DNA of 64,000 nt, taken from assembly GCA_003265435.1 (NCBI GenBank), contig NOXC01000005.1, positions 1 to 64,000 on the forward strand, written 5' to 3'. Both the position numbers and the translations under genes were made by a program. This document shows positions 9,295-16,620 of this stretch, piece by piece; positions within the stretch are counted from its first letter, which is position 1, and each line of letters begins with the position of its first letter. This DNA is from Cellvibrionaceae bacterium AOL6 (GTDB lineage: Bacteria; Pseudomonadota; Gammaproteobacteria; Pseudomonadales; Cellvibrionaceae). Under the pieces are notes generated by a model. It had not been told where the DNA came from and did no database searches. It saw only the letters and a program-made list of their open reading frames with translations.

Positions 9295-9768
9295 CTAGTC
9301 CTCCGTATCATCATCCAGCTTGCGATCTGGCAGAACAACAAACTCTAGCCAATAATTACCCAGCGCGCGCATCAAGTTGATCAGATCATCAAAGCGTACA
9401 GGCTTGGTGATGTAGGATGCAGCTCCGAGATCATAACCGCGCAGCATGTCCTCTTCGGCTTTAGAGGTGGTCAAAATCACGACGGGGATACGCCGCGTCT
9501 CAGGGTTTTCCTTGATTTTACTGAGCGCGGTACGGCCATCCATACGCGGCATATTCAAATCCAATAAGATCAAATTTGGAAACGGGTACTTCTCTTTATC
9601 TGCGAATTTACCCTCGCGATTCAGGTACGCAATCAGCTCGATACCATCGCAGACAAACTGTACTTCGTTCAATACCCGACTTTCGTCGAGCGCGTCTTTC
9701 ACTAGAAGGCGGTCGTCTTCGTCGTCGTCCGCCATCAAAATCACAAGTGATCGTTTACTCACTGACAT
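9295..9768 (-). CDS. Single-domain response regulator (Rcp1-type)
   Basis: The 157-residue protein is a stand-alone receiver with the acidic pocket ADDDEDD, the phospho-acceptor in LILLDLNMPRMDG, the Thr switch in VILTTSKAEED and the conserved Lys in ITKPVRFDD. It has no output domain and resembles the Rcp1 regulators that partner phytochrome-type kinases. The ATG at 9768 has AGAGGA upstream; the longer frame to 9867 runs inside the kinase gene and is less likely. It overlaps the CHASE3 kinase gene by 14 bases, so it is probably that kinase's phosphate acceptor and may pass phosphate on to the hybrid protein. Confidence 0.88.
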   Translation of the reverse strand: MSVSKRSLVILMADDDEDDRLLVKDALDESRVLNEVQFVCDGIELIAYLNREGKFADKEKYPFPNLILLDLNMPRMDGRTALSKIKENPETRRIPVVILTTSKAEEDMLRGYDLGAASYITKPVRFDDLINLMRALGNYWLEFVVLPDRKLDDDTED

Positions 9769-11236
9769 GCGGAATATCCTCTTGGGTAATAGCATGCTGA
9801 TAGGGCAACTCGATGATAAATCGAGCCCCGTCGTTGTATTCGGTGTCAAGCCGGATGTTTCCCGCATGACGTTCGATTATACGACGGCAGATGGCCAATC
9901 CGATTCCTGAGCCTTCATATTCGTCTCGAGCATGAAGTCGTTGAAACATTGTAAAAATCTGCTGAGCAAACTCTTCGGCAATACCAATACCGTTATCGGC
10001 GAACAAGATCGCAGTATGTAACTGCTCGCTGTCTTCATCATAAATGTCCCACGCTGAGATCGAGATTTCAGGGCTTCGATCAGGGTGTCTGAATTTGATA
10101 CTGTTTGTAATCAGGTTCTGGAAGACATGACTGAGCTGACTCGCATCCCCATCCACTGTGGGCAACGGTGAGCAGAGCACCCGGGTGCCCGTTTCGGCGA
10201 TGAGCTCATCCAGCGTATCGAGCACGTCGTCCACCACATCCTGAAGTGGCACCGGTTTGAAGGTATTCCCTCGTGTTGAAACGCGTGAAAATGCCAATAG
10301 ATCATCAATCAAAACCGACATACGTTCTGCCGATCTCAAGCAGCGGTTTAAATAGTCCAGACCTTTGCCTTCTAATTTGTCCGCGTACATGCGCTCGAGC
10401 CTGTCACCGAAGGCGCGAATTTTTCGAAGCGGCTCCTGCAAATCGTGTGATGCGGCAAAGGCGAAATTTTGCAACTCCCGATTGCTGCGCTGCAATTCGT
10501 TAGAATAATGTTCGAGCTGCTCTGTACGCTCATTGACCTTTGCCTCGAGGTTGGCGTTGAGCGTTTCGATACCGAGCACGAACTGCTCCGCTCGATCCCG
10601 TAAAACGTGCAGCGCATAAATCGCCAGGAGCATCAGTAACACACTGATCAGGGTAAGTAGAATCATGGCGATTTGAATCAGACGCTTGGTTTCCTCGGCC
10701 TCCTGAGTGCGCTGCAGTAAGAGGTCCGTCTCTGCATCCTCCATAACCGCGATCAATTTTGCGATGCGCTCTAGAATCTGATCGTCCGACTGCTTGCGCA
10801 AAGTACCAATGGAGGTCTTGCCCCGTTTATTGTTTTCGGTGATCACCGCGAGTTCAAAGAAGTCCAGCGCCTTCTCGACCTCCTGGCGCAGCTGCGTGAA
10901 CTGAAGCTGTTGCTTGGGGATTTCTGTCTCGGACACATCAAGCACGCGAAGCGTAGAACGCACCGCCTCGATAGCACGATAAAACGCATTGACATGCTCC
11001 GGCTGTTTGTTCAACAGGTAGACCTGTTTTTCCTTGTAGGCTTCCAGCACTTCCACATTGAGACTTCGCAGCGAAGCAATAATAGAAAGAGTGTTCTGTA
11101 CACTTTTGTGGTTATTCGACAGGGTGCTCACGGCACTGAAGCCGAAAATACCCGTCATAAGTAAGCAAATGAGAAGCAGCGCCCCGACAACGGCAAAAAC
11201 ACGCAAATAGCGTGACGTTTTGGTATCGATTTCCAT
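9755..11236 (-). CDS. Membrane sensor histidine kinase with CHASE3-like domain
   Basis: The 493-residue kinase has two membrane helices (about 13-33 and 185-208) flanking a helical periplasmic region of the CHASE3 type, followed by a coiled coil, HisKA with the H-box FAASHDLQEPLRKI (about 260), and HATPase motifs NSIKF, DNGIGI and GSGIGLAICRRI. The dimerisation domain is of the phytochrome-kinase type, which fits its coupling to an Rcp1-like regulator. The signal sensed is unknown. Its ATG shares a base with the stop of the orphan HisKA gene (TAATG), and its end overlaps the regulator gene, so the genes are translationally coupled. Confidence 0.87.
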   Translation of the reverse strand: MEIDTKTSRYLRVFAVVGALLLICLLMTGIFGFSAVSTLSNNHKSVQNTLSIIASLRSLNVEVLEAYKEKQVYLLNKQPEHVNAFYRAIEAVRSTLRVLDVSETEIPKQQLQFTQLRQEVEKALDFFELAVITENNKRGKTSIGTLRKQSDDQILERIAKLIAVMEDAETDLLLQRTQEAEETKRLIQIAMILLTLISVLLMLLAIYALHVLRDRAEQFVLGIETLNANLEAKVNERTEQLEHYSNELQRSNRELQNFAFAASHDLQEPLRKIRAFGDRLERMYADKLEGKGLDYLNRCLRSAERMSVLIDDLLAFSRVSTRGNTFKPVPLQDVVDDVLDTLDELIAETGTRVLCSPLPTVDGDASQLSHVFQNLITNSIKFRHPDRSPEISISAWDIYDEDSEQLHTAILFADNGIGIAEEFAQQIFTMFQRLHARDEYEGSGIGLAICRRIIERHAGNIRLDTEYNDGARFIIELPYQHAITQEDIPHVSE

Positions 11237-11454
11237 TAGCCCGGCTCTTCGCAGTCAGACTCACTCTGAGATCGCAACCGGTCCAACCCGCCACCTGCCT
11301 GCTGACAGGCGTTCAGTACTTTATCTAGGCAGTGTTTGATTCGCTCCACATCCCCACCTTGATCAAGCAGCATTTTCGCAAGCTCAGCGTTCATGGAGAT
11401 CACATTTAAAGGGTTGCGAATATCGTGGATCTGTTTTGACACATCCGGGTTCAT
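11236..11454 (-). CDS. Orphan HisKA-like (DHp) mini-protein without ATPase domain
   Basis: This 72-residue protein begins with the H-box-like sequence QIHDIRNPLNVISMNAEL, so a phosphorylatable His sits near residue 9, and it continues as a second helix (ERIKHCLDKVLNACQQAG). It thus covers a HisKA dimerisation/phosphotransfer hairpin but has no ATP-binding domain. AAGGT precedes its ATG and it is coupled to both neighbours, so it appears to be a real gene and not a shadow. Possible roles are a phosphotransfer relay (as Spo0B does with a similar fold), a decoy that forms heterodimers with the CHASE3 kinase, or a phosphatase for the NtrC-type regulator. None of these is demonstrated by the sequence. 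Confidence 0.7.
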   Translation of the reverse strand: MNPDVSKQIHDIRNPLNVISMNAELAKMLLDQGGDVERIKHCLDKVLNACQQAGGGLDRLRSQSESDCEEPG

Positions 11455-11477
11455 TACCTTCGGTTCCCTATCTTGGG

Positions 11478-12809
11478 TTATTTGGCCGCCTCGGCTTCGT
11501 ACGCATTGAGGCGGTTATAGAGTGTTTTCAAGCTGATGCCAAGCATTTCAGCGGCTTTGCGTTTATCACCCTCAGTCTGACTTAAGGTGCCTTCAATCAG
11601 TTCTTTTTCAACGTCTTCAATAGTACGACCGACCATGATGCCACTGCCTGCTTTTTCGATATTGGCAAAGGGGGATGAAAAGTCCTCTGGGATCGCCAGC
11701 ACGTCGGCATCCACGGCCGTGAGGATATAGGCACGATGAATGAGATGGCGCAACTCCCTGACATTGCCAGGCCACGGATACCGTTGCAGGCGGGATAAAT
11801 CGGTTTCCGATATATTGAGTTCTGTCGCCCGGCCGTATTGTTTACACAGGGCATCCAGAAAGCTCTGTGCCAGCGCAGGGATATCCATCAGGCGCTCTCG
11901 CAGCGCCGGGATTCGGATTGGAAATACTGCAAGGCGGAAGTAGAGATCCTCTCGCAGTACGGCCGCATCGGCCAGTTCCTTGTCCGCTCGGTTCGTCGCC
12001 GCAACAATGCGACAATCAATCGCGATATTCTGTCTACCGCCGACGCGCTTAATTTCCATCGTTTCAAGCGCCCGAAGTAAATTGGTCTGCTGATCCAGCG
12101 GCATCTCTGTCACTTCATCCAGAAACAGCGTGCCGCCCTGCGCTTGTTCGAAGACACCGATTTTGCGGTCCACCGCACCCGTAAACGCGCCCTTTTCGTG
12201 GCCAAACAGTTCACTGCCAACGAGCTCCGTCGGGATTGCGCCACAATTGATGGCCACAAAGGGCCCCGGCCGCGAGGATGCGCGATGAATCGCCTTGGCT
12301 ACCACTTCCTTACCCACACCGCTCTCGCCCATTAACATCACGTTCGCTTCCGTAGGCGCGACCCTGCCAATGTGCTCATATACCTTTTGCATAATGGGAC
12401 TGTCGCCCACCAGGCTGCCAAAATGCTTGGTTCCCGAGTCACTTTCTGGTACCCCGTCACCGTCAAGTACGCGCTGTAATTGAGCGAGGTCCAGAGGTTT
12501 AATCAAATAATCTACCTGAGGGCCGTACAGGGACTTCAGCATACCTTTCACCGCAGGGTGCCCCGTCACGACAGTCACATGGGGGCGCGGCTCGCCCTGC
12601 AATTCGGGTAGCAACTGAAGACCGCTGCCGTCTTCGAGCATCAGGTCGAGAAAAACGTGACTAAAGCGTCGCCCGACGAGGCACTCGGATGCCGCTTTCA
12701 GCGAGCTCGCACAGGTCACACGATAGCCCAAGCCCTCCAAAAGGCCTGAAGCGGCTTCAAGAAAGTCCTGATCATCATCTACAACTAATATTTCTGCCAA
12801 CACGCCCAT
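11478..12809 (-). CDS. Sigma-54-dependent response regulator, NtrC family
   Basis: The 443-residue protein has a receiver domain (phospho-acceptor in FLDLMLEDG), a central AAA+ sigma-54 activator domain (GESGVGKE Walker A, the sigma-54 contact loop [14 protein letters not shown] Walker B) and a C-terminal Fis-type helix-turn-helix ([19 protein letters not shown]). It should activate sigma-54 promoters when phosphorylated. The start at 12809 is preceded by AGGGAGG; the frame extends to 12914 but without a better site. It is the first gene of the kinase operon. Four sigma-54-like promoters lie within a few kb, in front of the lipoprotein, DUF1328, BON and diguanylate cyclase genes, making these its probable targets. 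Confidence 0.92.
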   Translation of the reverse strand: MGVLAEILVVDDDQDFLEAASGLLEGLGYRVTCASSLKAASECLVGRRFSHVFLDLMLEDGSGLQLLPELQGEPRPHVTVVTGHPAVKGMLKSLYGPQVDYLIKPLDLAQLQRVLDGDGVPESDSGTKHFGSLVGDSPIMQKVYEHIGRVAPTEANVMLMGESGVGKEVVAKAIHRASSRPGPFVAINCGAIPTELVGSELFGHEKGAFTGAVDRKIGVFEQAQGGTLFLDEVTEMPLDQQTNLLRALETMEIKRVGGRQNIAIDCRIVAATNRADKELADAAVLREDLYFRLAVFPIRIPALRERLMDIPALAQSFLDALCKQYGRATELNISETDLSRLQRYPWPGNVRELRHLIHRAYILTAVDADVLAIPEDFSSPFANIEKAGSGIMVGRTIEDVEKELIEGTLSQTEGDKRKAAEMLGISLKTLYNRLNAYEAEAAK

Positions 12810-12930
12810 TCTCCCTTTACCTCCCTTGATGCAATACTCTACCCCGTCTGACGACTTACGTAGTGCCGCAAGAAATGGATCACTGACCAGTGAAATAGGG
12901 TTAGATGGTGGCATTTAAAGGGGTATCCAC

Positions 12931-13197
12931 TTAAAAAGGAAAATGAAGTCCCGCCAGCCCCATTCTTAATATCTGCTGCGCCTGCCTTTGAGTCGCCTCA
13001 GGTAATCGCACGACGCTGCCAAGTATCATGCCTACAGTGAAACAGAGTCCGGCTCGCAGCGCGAGTCTGCGTCTGAAATCCGGCTGCGATTGCAACGCCG
13101 CCTTGCGTCGGGCCACCGCTAACGCGATGCCGGCCGCCTGGTGGTAGTGGGCACGCAAGGCACGCTCTTCCCGTCGTCTGAACTGCCACAGTATCAT
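12931..13197 (-). CDS. YqjK-like small basic protein
   Basis: This 88-residue protein has a basic N-terminal half (RREERALRAHYHQAAG, RRKAALQSQPDFRRRLALR) and one hydrophobic segment around 50-62. Sequence similarity to E. coli YqjK is not compelling, but it takes the third position after DUF883 and holin-like genes, exactly as in yqjD-yqjE-yqjK. Its ATG overlaps the stop of the holin-like gene by four bases (ATGA), so it is surely translated with it. The function is unknown; the name rests mainly on gene order. Confidence 0.6.
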   Translation of the reverse strand: MILWQFRRREERALRAHYHQAAGIALAVARRKAALQSQPDFRRRLALRAGLCFTVGMILGSVVRLPEATQRQAQQILRMGLAGLHFPF

Positions 13198-13673
13198 CGA
13201 AGTGCCTCCTTCATGGCCGCCAACGTAGCCCGACTGTATTTCAAGCGAAATCGCCCCTCAAGGAGTTGAATACGCGTCACACACAAGCCGACCAGAACCA
13301 AGTGTAATAACAAGCCCGCACTCAGAGCTGACCAAACCGTATGAAACACGCCATAAGCACCCCAACAGACTAATGCGACAAAAAACAGCCAGGTCAGCAA
13401 CAGCAAGGGTCCGAGCAGCAGCACGTTAAACAGCAGCGCAGGAATCGCCACACCAGCGTGCTTCAATTCCGAGAAAAACAGCCTGAGAAAGCTCTGCGCA
13501 AAGATCAGTATCTCCCTGAGACTTTGCTGCAATTGTTCACCCTCTTCAAGCGCATCCGAAAACAGCTTCGCAAGCGGGTCCTCGGACCCCACTCCCGAGC
13601 CGTTCTGCGCAACCTCTTCCTCTGAGGACGAGGCGCCCTGGGGCGCCCCTTGTCTATCGCCTTGACGGTTCAC
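13194..13673 (-). CDS. YqjE-like membrane protein (phage holin/Holin-X family)
   Basis: The 159-residue protein has a polar N-terminal tail of about 60 residues, two strong membrane helices (around 78-105 and 112-137) and a basic C-terminal end. This is the arrangement of YqjE/Holin-X proteins, which in chromosomal contexts are membrane proteins of unknown function and not lysis proteins. The GTG start at 13673 lies five bases after the DUF883 stop. It sits between the DUF883 and YqjK-like genes, matching the E. coli yqjDEK order. I infer a role in membrane or stress physiology together with its neighbours. Confidence 0.7.
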   Translation of the reverse strand: MNRQGDRQGAPQGASSSEEEVAQNGSGVGSEDPLAKLFSDALEEGEQLQQSLREILIFAQSFLRLFFSELKHAGVAIPALLFNVLLLGPLLLLTWLFFVALVCWGAYGVFHTVWSALSAGLLLHLVLVGLCVTRIQLLEGRFRLKYSRATLAAMKEALR

Positions 13674-13678
13674 AACAC

Positions 13679-13969
13679 TTACTTCTTAAGTACACGGGAC
13701 AGAACAAGACCCGCCGCGAATGCGATCCCCATTGTGGTATAGGGGCGGGTTTTCACCCATGTGTCTACACTTTGACCGTAGACCTCAGCGCGCTCACGAC
13801 CTTCATGCATCTTTTTACGCGCAGCCTCCGAAGAGTTTGCACTGAAGGCACTGACCGCTTCTTTGACATTCGCTGTCGCGCCCTGAATGTGCTCATAAGC
13901 CTCACTAAGCGATTCATTCGGATTGCGCGGTTTTGCTGCTGAATTTTTACTGCTTGCTTGAGTAGCCAT
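13679..13969 (-). CDS. DUF883 family protein (YqjD/ElaB-like, membrane-anchored)
   Basis: This 96-residue protein has a helical, charged N-terminal part and the typical DUF883 tail: VDTWVKTRPYTTMGIAFAAG followed by LVLSRVLKK, a C-terminal membrane anchor. YqjD and ElaB of E. coli bind ribosomes through the soluble part and sit in the inner membrane in stationary phase; the same is likely here but not shown. GAGGTGAG precedes the ATG. It follows the DUF1328 gene by 45 bases and precedes the YqjE-like gene by five, so all four genes probably form one operon. Confidence 0.85.
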   Translation of the reverse strand: MATQASSKNSAAKPRNPNESLSEAYEHIQGATANVKEAVSAFSANSSEAARKKMHEGRERAEVYGQSVDTWVKTRPYTTMGIAFAAGLVLSRVLKK

Positions 13970-14014
13970 TTTCTCACCTCTTGGTTTCAGTTTGGTTAGT
14001 GGTTATCGAGTGGC

Positions 14015-14176
14015 CTACATTCGTTTGCGCCCAAAGATCAGGGACAGCACAAACAGAACCAGGAAGACGACAAACAAGATCTGAGCAATGCTGGTTGCTG
14101 CACCGGCAATGCCACCAAAGCCAAAAACAGCCGCAATCAATGCGACCAGGAAAAACACTACGGAATAATAAAGCAT
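14015..14176 (-). CDS. DUF1328 (YtjA-like) small membrane protein
   Basis: A 53-residue ORF starts [20 protein letters not shown] and ends FGRKRM. It has two hydrophobic helices separated by [12 protein letters not shown], the hallmark of DUF1328 membrane proteins, whose usual length is 50-60 residues. AAGGAGT lies before the ATG at 14176. The function of the family is unknown, though members are often found with stress genes. It heads the probable operon with DUF883, YqjE-like and YqjK-like genes. A weaker sigma-54-like site lies at 14237-14253. Confidence 0.88.
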   Translation of the reverse strand: MLYYSVVFFLVALIAAVFGFGGIAGAATSIAQILFVVFLVLFVLSLIFGRKRM

Positions 14177-14236
14177 GATGTACTCCTTACATTGCGTTTA
14201 AGCAGGAACAGGCTTTCCTGCGGACATAATTATTTA

Positions 14237-14253
14237 ATCAACAACCATGCCAA
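14237..14253 (-). promoter_or_regulatory. Weak candidate sigma-54 promoter for the DUF1328 operon
   Basis: On the minus strand the site reads TTGGCATGGTTGTTGAT. The -24 element is good and the -12 element differs at the key C (TTGAT for TTGCW), so it is the poorest of the four sites in this region. It lies about 60 bases before the DUF1328 start. Confidence 0.3.
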
Positions 14254-14456
14254 ACGAATAAAAAAGCAAAGAAAAGGAAAAATTACGGCAAAAGTGAGGA
14301 TGCCTGTCAATTTTAACCACTATTCATATTAAGAGGTCGCTGTATATTTCTATTCGAGTTTAAAAAATAACGCCATCGAACGTTTAATAGGATACCAAGC
14401 GGATACGCCATGAAGAGATTGCAATATCGCATGTAATTTTTCCAACGCGAATAAAA

Positions 14457-14485
14457 AGCAAAAAAAAGGCGAGCTTACGCTCGCC
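14457..14485 (-). terminator. Intrinsic terminator of the BON-domain gene
   Basis: Seven-base arms GGCGAGC and GCTCGCC around a four-base loop are followed on the minus strand by eight T. It lies about 40 bases after the BON gene stop. Confidence 0.88.
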
Positions 14486-14523
14486 AACCGGGGTAAGACC
14501 TGGGGACCAGGTCAGGGAGGGGC

Positions 14524-15171
14524 TTAGGACTGGATATCAAGTCGGTTATTGATATCCTTCACGTCGTCTCGTTTGGCAACTATTTTTTCAACAAGTTCCT
14601 TTTCTTCTTTAGATTTCACCTTGCCTGTCAAGGTCACCTCTGACTGGTACGTATCTACGTCAATATTCACACCTGAGACATTCGGAGACGCAAGAAGTTC
14701 GCTTTTGATCGAAGCGGACAAGCCCACATCTTCGACATATTGCTCAAAATCTCTTTCCTCCGAATTGTCACGGCTCACAGCACGCTGCTCTACCGTGAGA
14801 TTGTTGGTGACTTCCGCAATACCGGAGATACCCAGCGCGAGATTTTCCGCCAATTCTCGCTTCGTCTCTGAATCCACGGTGCCGTTAAGCGTGGCATGGT
14901 TACCCTTCACTTCGGTATCGATTTTAAAGGGGTTGAGATATTCATTCATCGCGAGCGCCGTTTCCAGCTTACCCAGTACCCAGCCGTTTTCGAAGGCCGC
15001 TTGAGTATTGTCCCAGTGGCGCTTAGAACCTTCCTGGATTTTTTGCCAATTCTCGCCGACCTTTTCGTCGACACTCTCTGCATGTTCGCCTGCCAGGACA
15101 TTGGGGCTGAATGCAAGCGTTCCCGCGATGGCGGCGCTCAATACACAACGGTTAATCGTCTTGAAGTTCAT
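14524..15171 (-). CDS. Periplasmic BON-domain protein
   Basis: The 215-residue protein has a signal peptide (cleavage probably after FSPNVLAG) and two BON domains at about 70-130 and 145-215, each with the glycine-centred pattern (NHATLNGTVDS; SEVTLTGKVKS). BON proteins such as OsmY are periplasmic and linked to osmotic and envelope stress, probably by binding membranes. I chose the ATG at 15171 because AAGGAG sits six bases before it; the upstream in-frame ATG would place that site inside the coding region. A strong sigma-54-like promoter lies at 15251-15267 and a terminator at 14457-14485, so it is a single-gene unit. Confidence 0.88.
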   Translation of the reverse strand: MNFKTINRCVLSAAIAGTLAFSPNVLAGEHAESVDEKVGENWQKIQEGSKRHWDNTQAAFENGWVLGKLETALAMNEYLNPFKIDTEVKGNHATLNGTVDSETKRELAENLALGISGIAEVTNNLTVEQRAVSRDNSEERDFEQYVEDVGLSASIKSELLASPNVSGVNIDVDTYQSEVTLTGKVKSKEEKELVEKIVAKRDDVKDINNRLDIQS

Positions 15172-15250
15172 AACATGCTCCTTAACTTTCATGATCGAAT
15201 TTCTGTTGCTTTAGGCCTCGAACCCTTCTCGAGGACCTTACTGGGGTAAA

Positions 15251-15267
15251 TGCAAGGGCCTTGCCAA
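15251..15267 (-). promoter_or_regulatory. Strong candidate sigma-54 promoter for the BON gene
   Basis: On the minus strand the site reads TTGGCAAGGCCCTTGCA, differing from the TTGGCACG-N4-TTGCA consensus at one position, with GG and GC ten bases apart. The predicted transcription start is about 70 bases before the BON start codon. Confidence 0.7.
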
Positions 15268-15481
15268 ACTTAAAATTCGGATTGGAATGCATAAAAACAA
15301 GAACTTGTACGCCAGTATGCGCACCTAGCACGCGCGTTAACCCGCACTGGCACCTTTTCTTCACGTAAAAAGCACAAGAATTTGTAGAAACTACCAATTT
15401 ACACGCCAATAAATTGAGAAAAATTCATGTTCTGAACGTAGATCTTCTACACTTATACGACAGGTGACGGGATGTCACCAG

Positions 15482-15498
15482 ATGGCACATTACCTGCT
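15482..15498 (+). promoter_or_regulatory. Candidate sigma-54 promoter for the diguanylate cyclase gene
   Basis: The site reads ATGGCACATTACCTGCT: a perfect TGGCAC -24 core and a TGC -12 core at the standard spacing. It lies about 105 bases before the start codon, immediately after a perfect 6-5-6 palindrome. Confidence 0.6.
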
Positions 15499-15601
15499 TT
15501 TAGCTTTGAGCAAATTAGCGGCAAGGCATGGGCTCGGTCGCCATCGGCGTTGTCGAAACGCATATCCAACTTTATTGCAGTGTTCCCAAGAGGACTTACG
15601 G

Positions 15602-16573
15602 ATGGATACCAACACGCTTGAACACCAACCTCCCATCGCGGACGAAACCACCGCGGATTCCGAACGCCCCCATATCCTCATCGTGGATGATCGTCCGGAT
15701 ACCTTAGAGGTGCTGACAGAACTTCTCGAGTCACGCTACATAATCTCAACCATACTGGACGGCGAGCACGCCGTAAGTATCGCTGAAACCGTTCGCTTCG
15801 ACCTGATACTGTTAGACGTGGAGCTACCCGATTTAAACGGTTACGACGTCTGCCAAAAGATTAAATCCAGCGCTCTGAACAAAAACACCCCTGTCATGTT
15901 CGTGAGCGGCTGTGCGGACACAGAGCACGAAATAAAAGGCCTGGTCTACGGTGCGGTCGATTACATTACAAAACCTTTCAGCGTGACCTCGCTTATTTAT
16001 AAGATCGAAAACCATGTCCGCATCGCGGGCTATCAACGCCAACTGGAAACACTCCAAGGTCTCGATCCGCTAACGGGCATCGCAAACCGCCGTGCGTTTG
16101 AACAGCGGCTGCACAGCGAAATGCAGCGAACCCAGCGCAACGATTCTCCGCTGTGCCTCATCATGCTCGACGTCGACTACTTTAAAAGCTTTAACGATTT
16201 TTACGGTCATGTGGATGGCGATGCCTGCCTGAAGAAGCTCGCAGGCATTATGATGAATTGCCGAGGACGATCCAGCGATATTGTCGCGCGATATGGAGGG
16301 GAGGAATTTGCCATTTTACTGCCCCTGACAGACCGCAGAGGTGGCATCCGTTATGCCAAGCGCCTGTACGATATGGTGAAAAGCCAAGCCATTCCTCACG
16401 AGGATAACCCTACGGGCCATGTCACTGTTAGCATGGGCTTGGTGACCTACTCAGGGAAGGACCTGCTCTCACCACACGAACTTGTAGAAGCAGCCGACGC
16501 TGGTCTCTACCGAGCAAAAAAACTCGGCCGGGCCCGTCTGTGCGTTGCGTCACTTACCCAAGCATTCCATTAA
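15602..16573 (+). CDS. Response regulator with GGDEF domain (PleD/WspR-type diguanylate cyclase)
   Basis: The 323-residue protein has an N-terminal receiver (phospho-acceptor in LILLDVELPDLNG, about residue 62) and a C-terminal GGDEF domain with an intact active site RYGGEEFAILL. The inhibitory site RSSD lies five residues before GGEEF, so product inhibition by c-di-GMP is expected. It would make cyclic di-GMP when phosphorylated. The ATG at 15602 has AGAGGAC upstream; the frame opens earlier, at 15464, but covers the promoter region. It is transcribed divergently from the BON gene and has its own sigma-54-like promoter, which suggests joint control with the envelope stress genes. Confidence 0.9.
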   Translation: MDTNTLEHQPPIADETTADSERPHILIVDDRPDTLEVLTELLESRYIISTILDGEHAVSIAETVRFDLILLDVELPDLNGYDVCQKIKSSALNKNTPVMFVSGCADTEHEIKGLVYGAVDYITKPFSVTSLIYKIENHVRIAGYQRQLETLQGLDPLTGIANRRAFEQRLHSEMQRTQRNDSPLCLIMLDVDYFKSFNDFYGHVDGDACLKKLAGIMMNCRGRSSDIVARYGGEEFAILLPLTDRRGGIRYAKRLYDMVKSQAIPHEDNPTGHVTVSMGLVTYSGKDLLSPHELVEAADAGLYRAKKLGRARLCVASLTQAFH

Positions 16574-16576
16574 CGC

Positions 16577-16606
16577 GAGGCCTCATGCTCGAGGCCTCCT
16601 CTTCTT
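16577..16606 (+). terminator. Intrinsic terminator after the diguanylate cyclase gene
   Basis: Two copies of the self-complementary GAGGCCTC flank a six-base loop, followed by a T-rich CTCTTCTT tract. It separates convergent genes. Confidence 0.6.
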
Positions 16607-16620
16607 GAAACAACTCCCTG

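Larger units (their letters stand above)
15193..15601. other. Divergent intergenic region with two sigma-54-like promoters and palindromes
   Basis: No gene is seen in these 409 bases. The sigma-54-like sites at 15251-15267 (minus) and 15482-15498 (plus) point away from each other. Between them lie palindromes at 15381-15397 (TTTGTAG-AAA-CTACCAA), 15438-15450 (GTAGA-TCT-TCTAC) and 15463-15479 (GGTGAC-GGGAT-GTCACC). These could be binding sites for the NtrC-type activator or another regulator, but the spacers differ between sites. Confidence 0.5.

Noticed and set aside
8827-9348. 173-codon plus-strand frame
   Set aside because: It is antisense to the receiver and HisKA domains of the hybrid kinase.
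9755-11236. Phytochrome photoreceptor
   Set aside because: The kinase domain and the Rcp1-type partner resemble phytochrome systems, but the sensor part is a membrane CHASE3-like region without GAF or PHY domains or a chromophore cysteine.
13194-13673. Prophage lysis holin
   Set aside because: The gene has a holin-like fold but sits in a YqjD/YqjE/YqjK-type operon without any phage gene.
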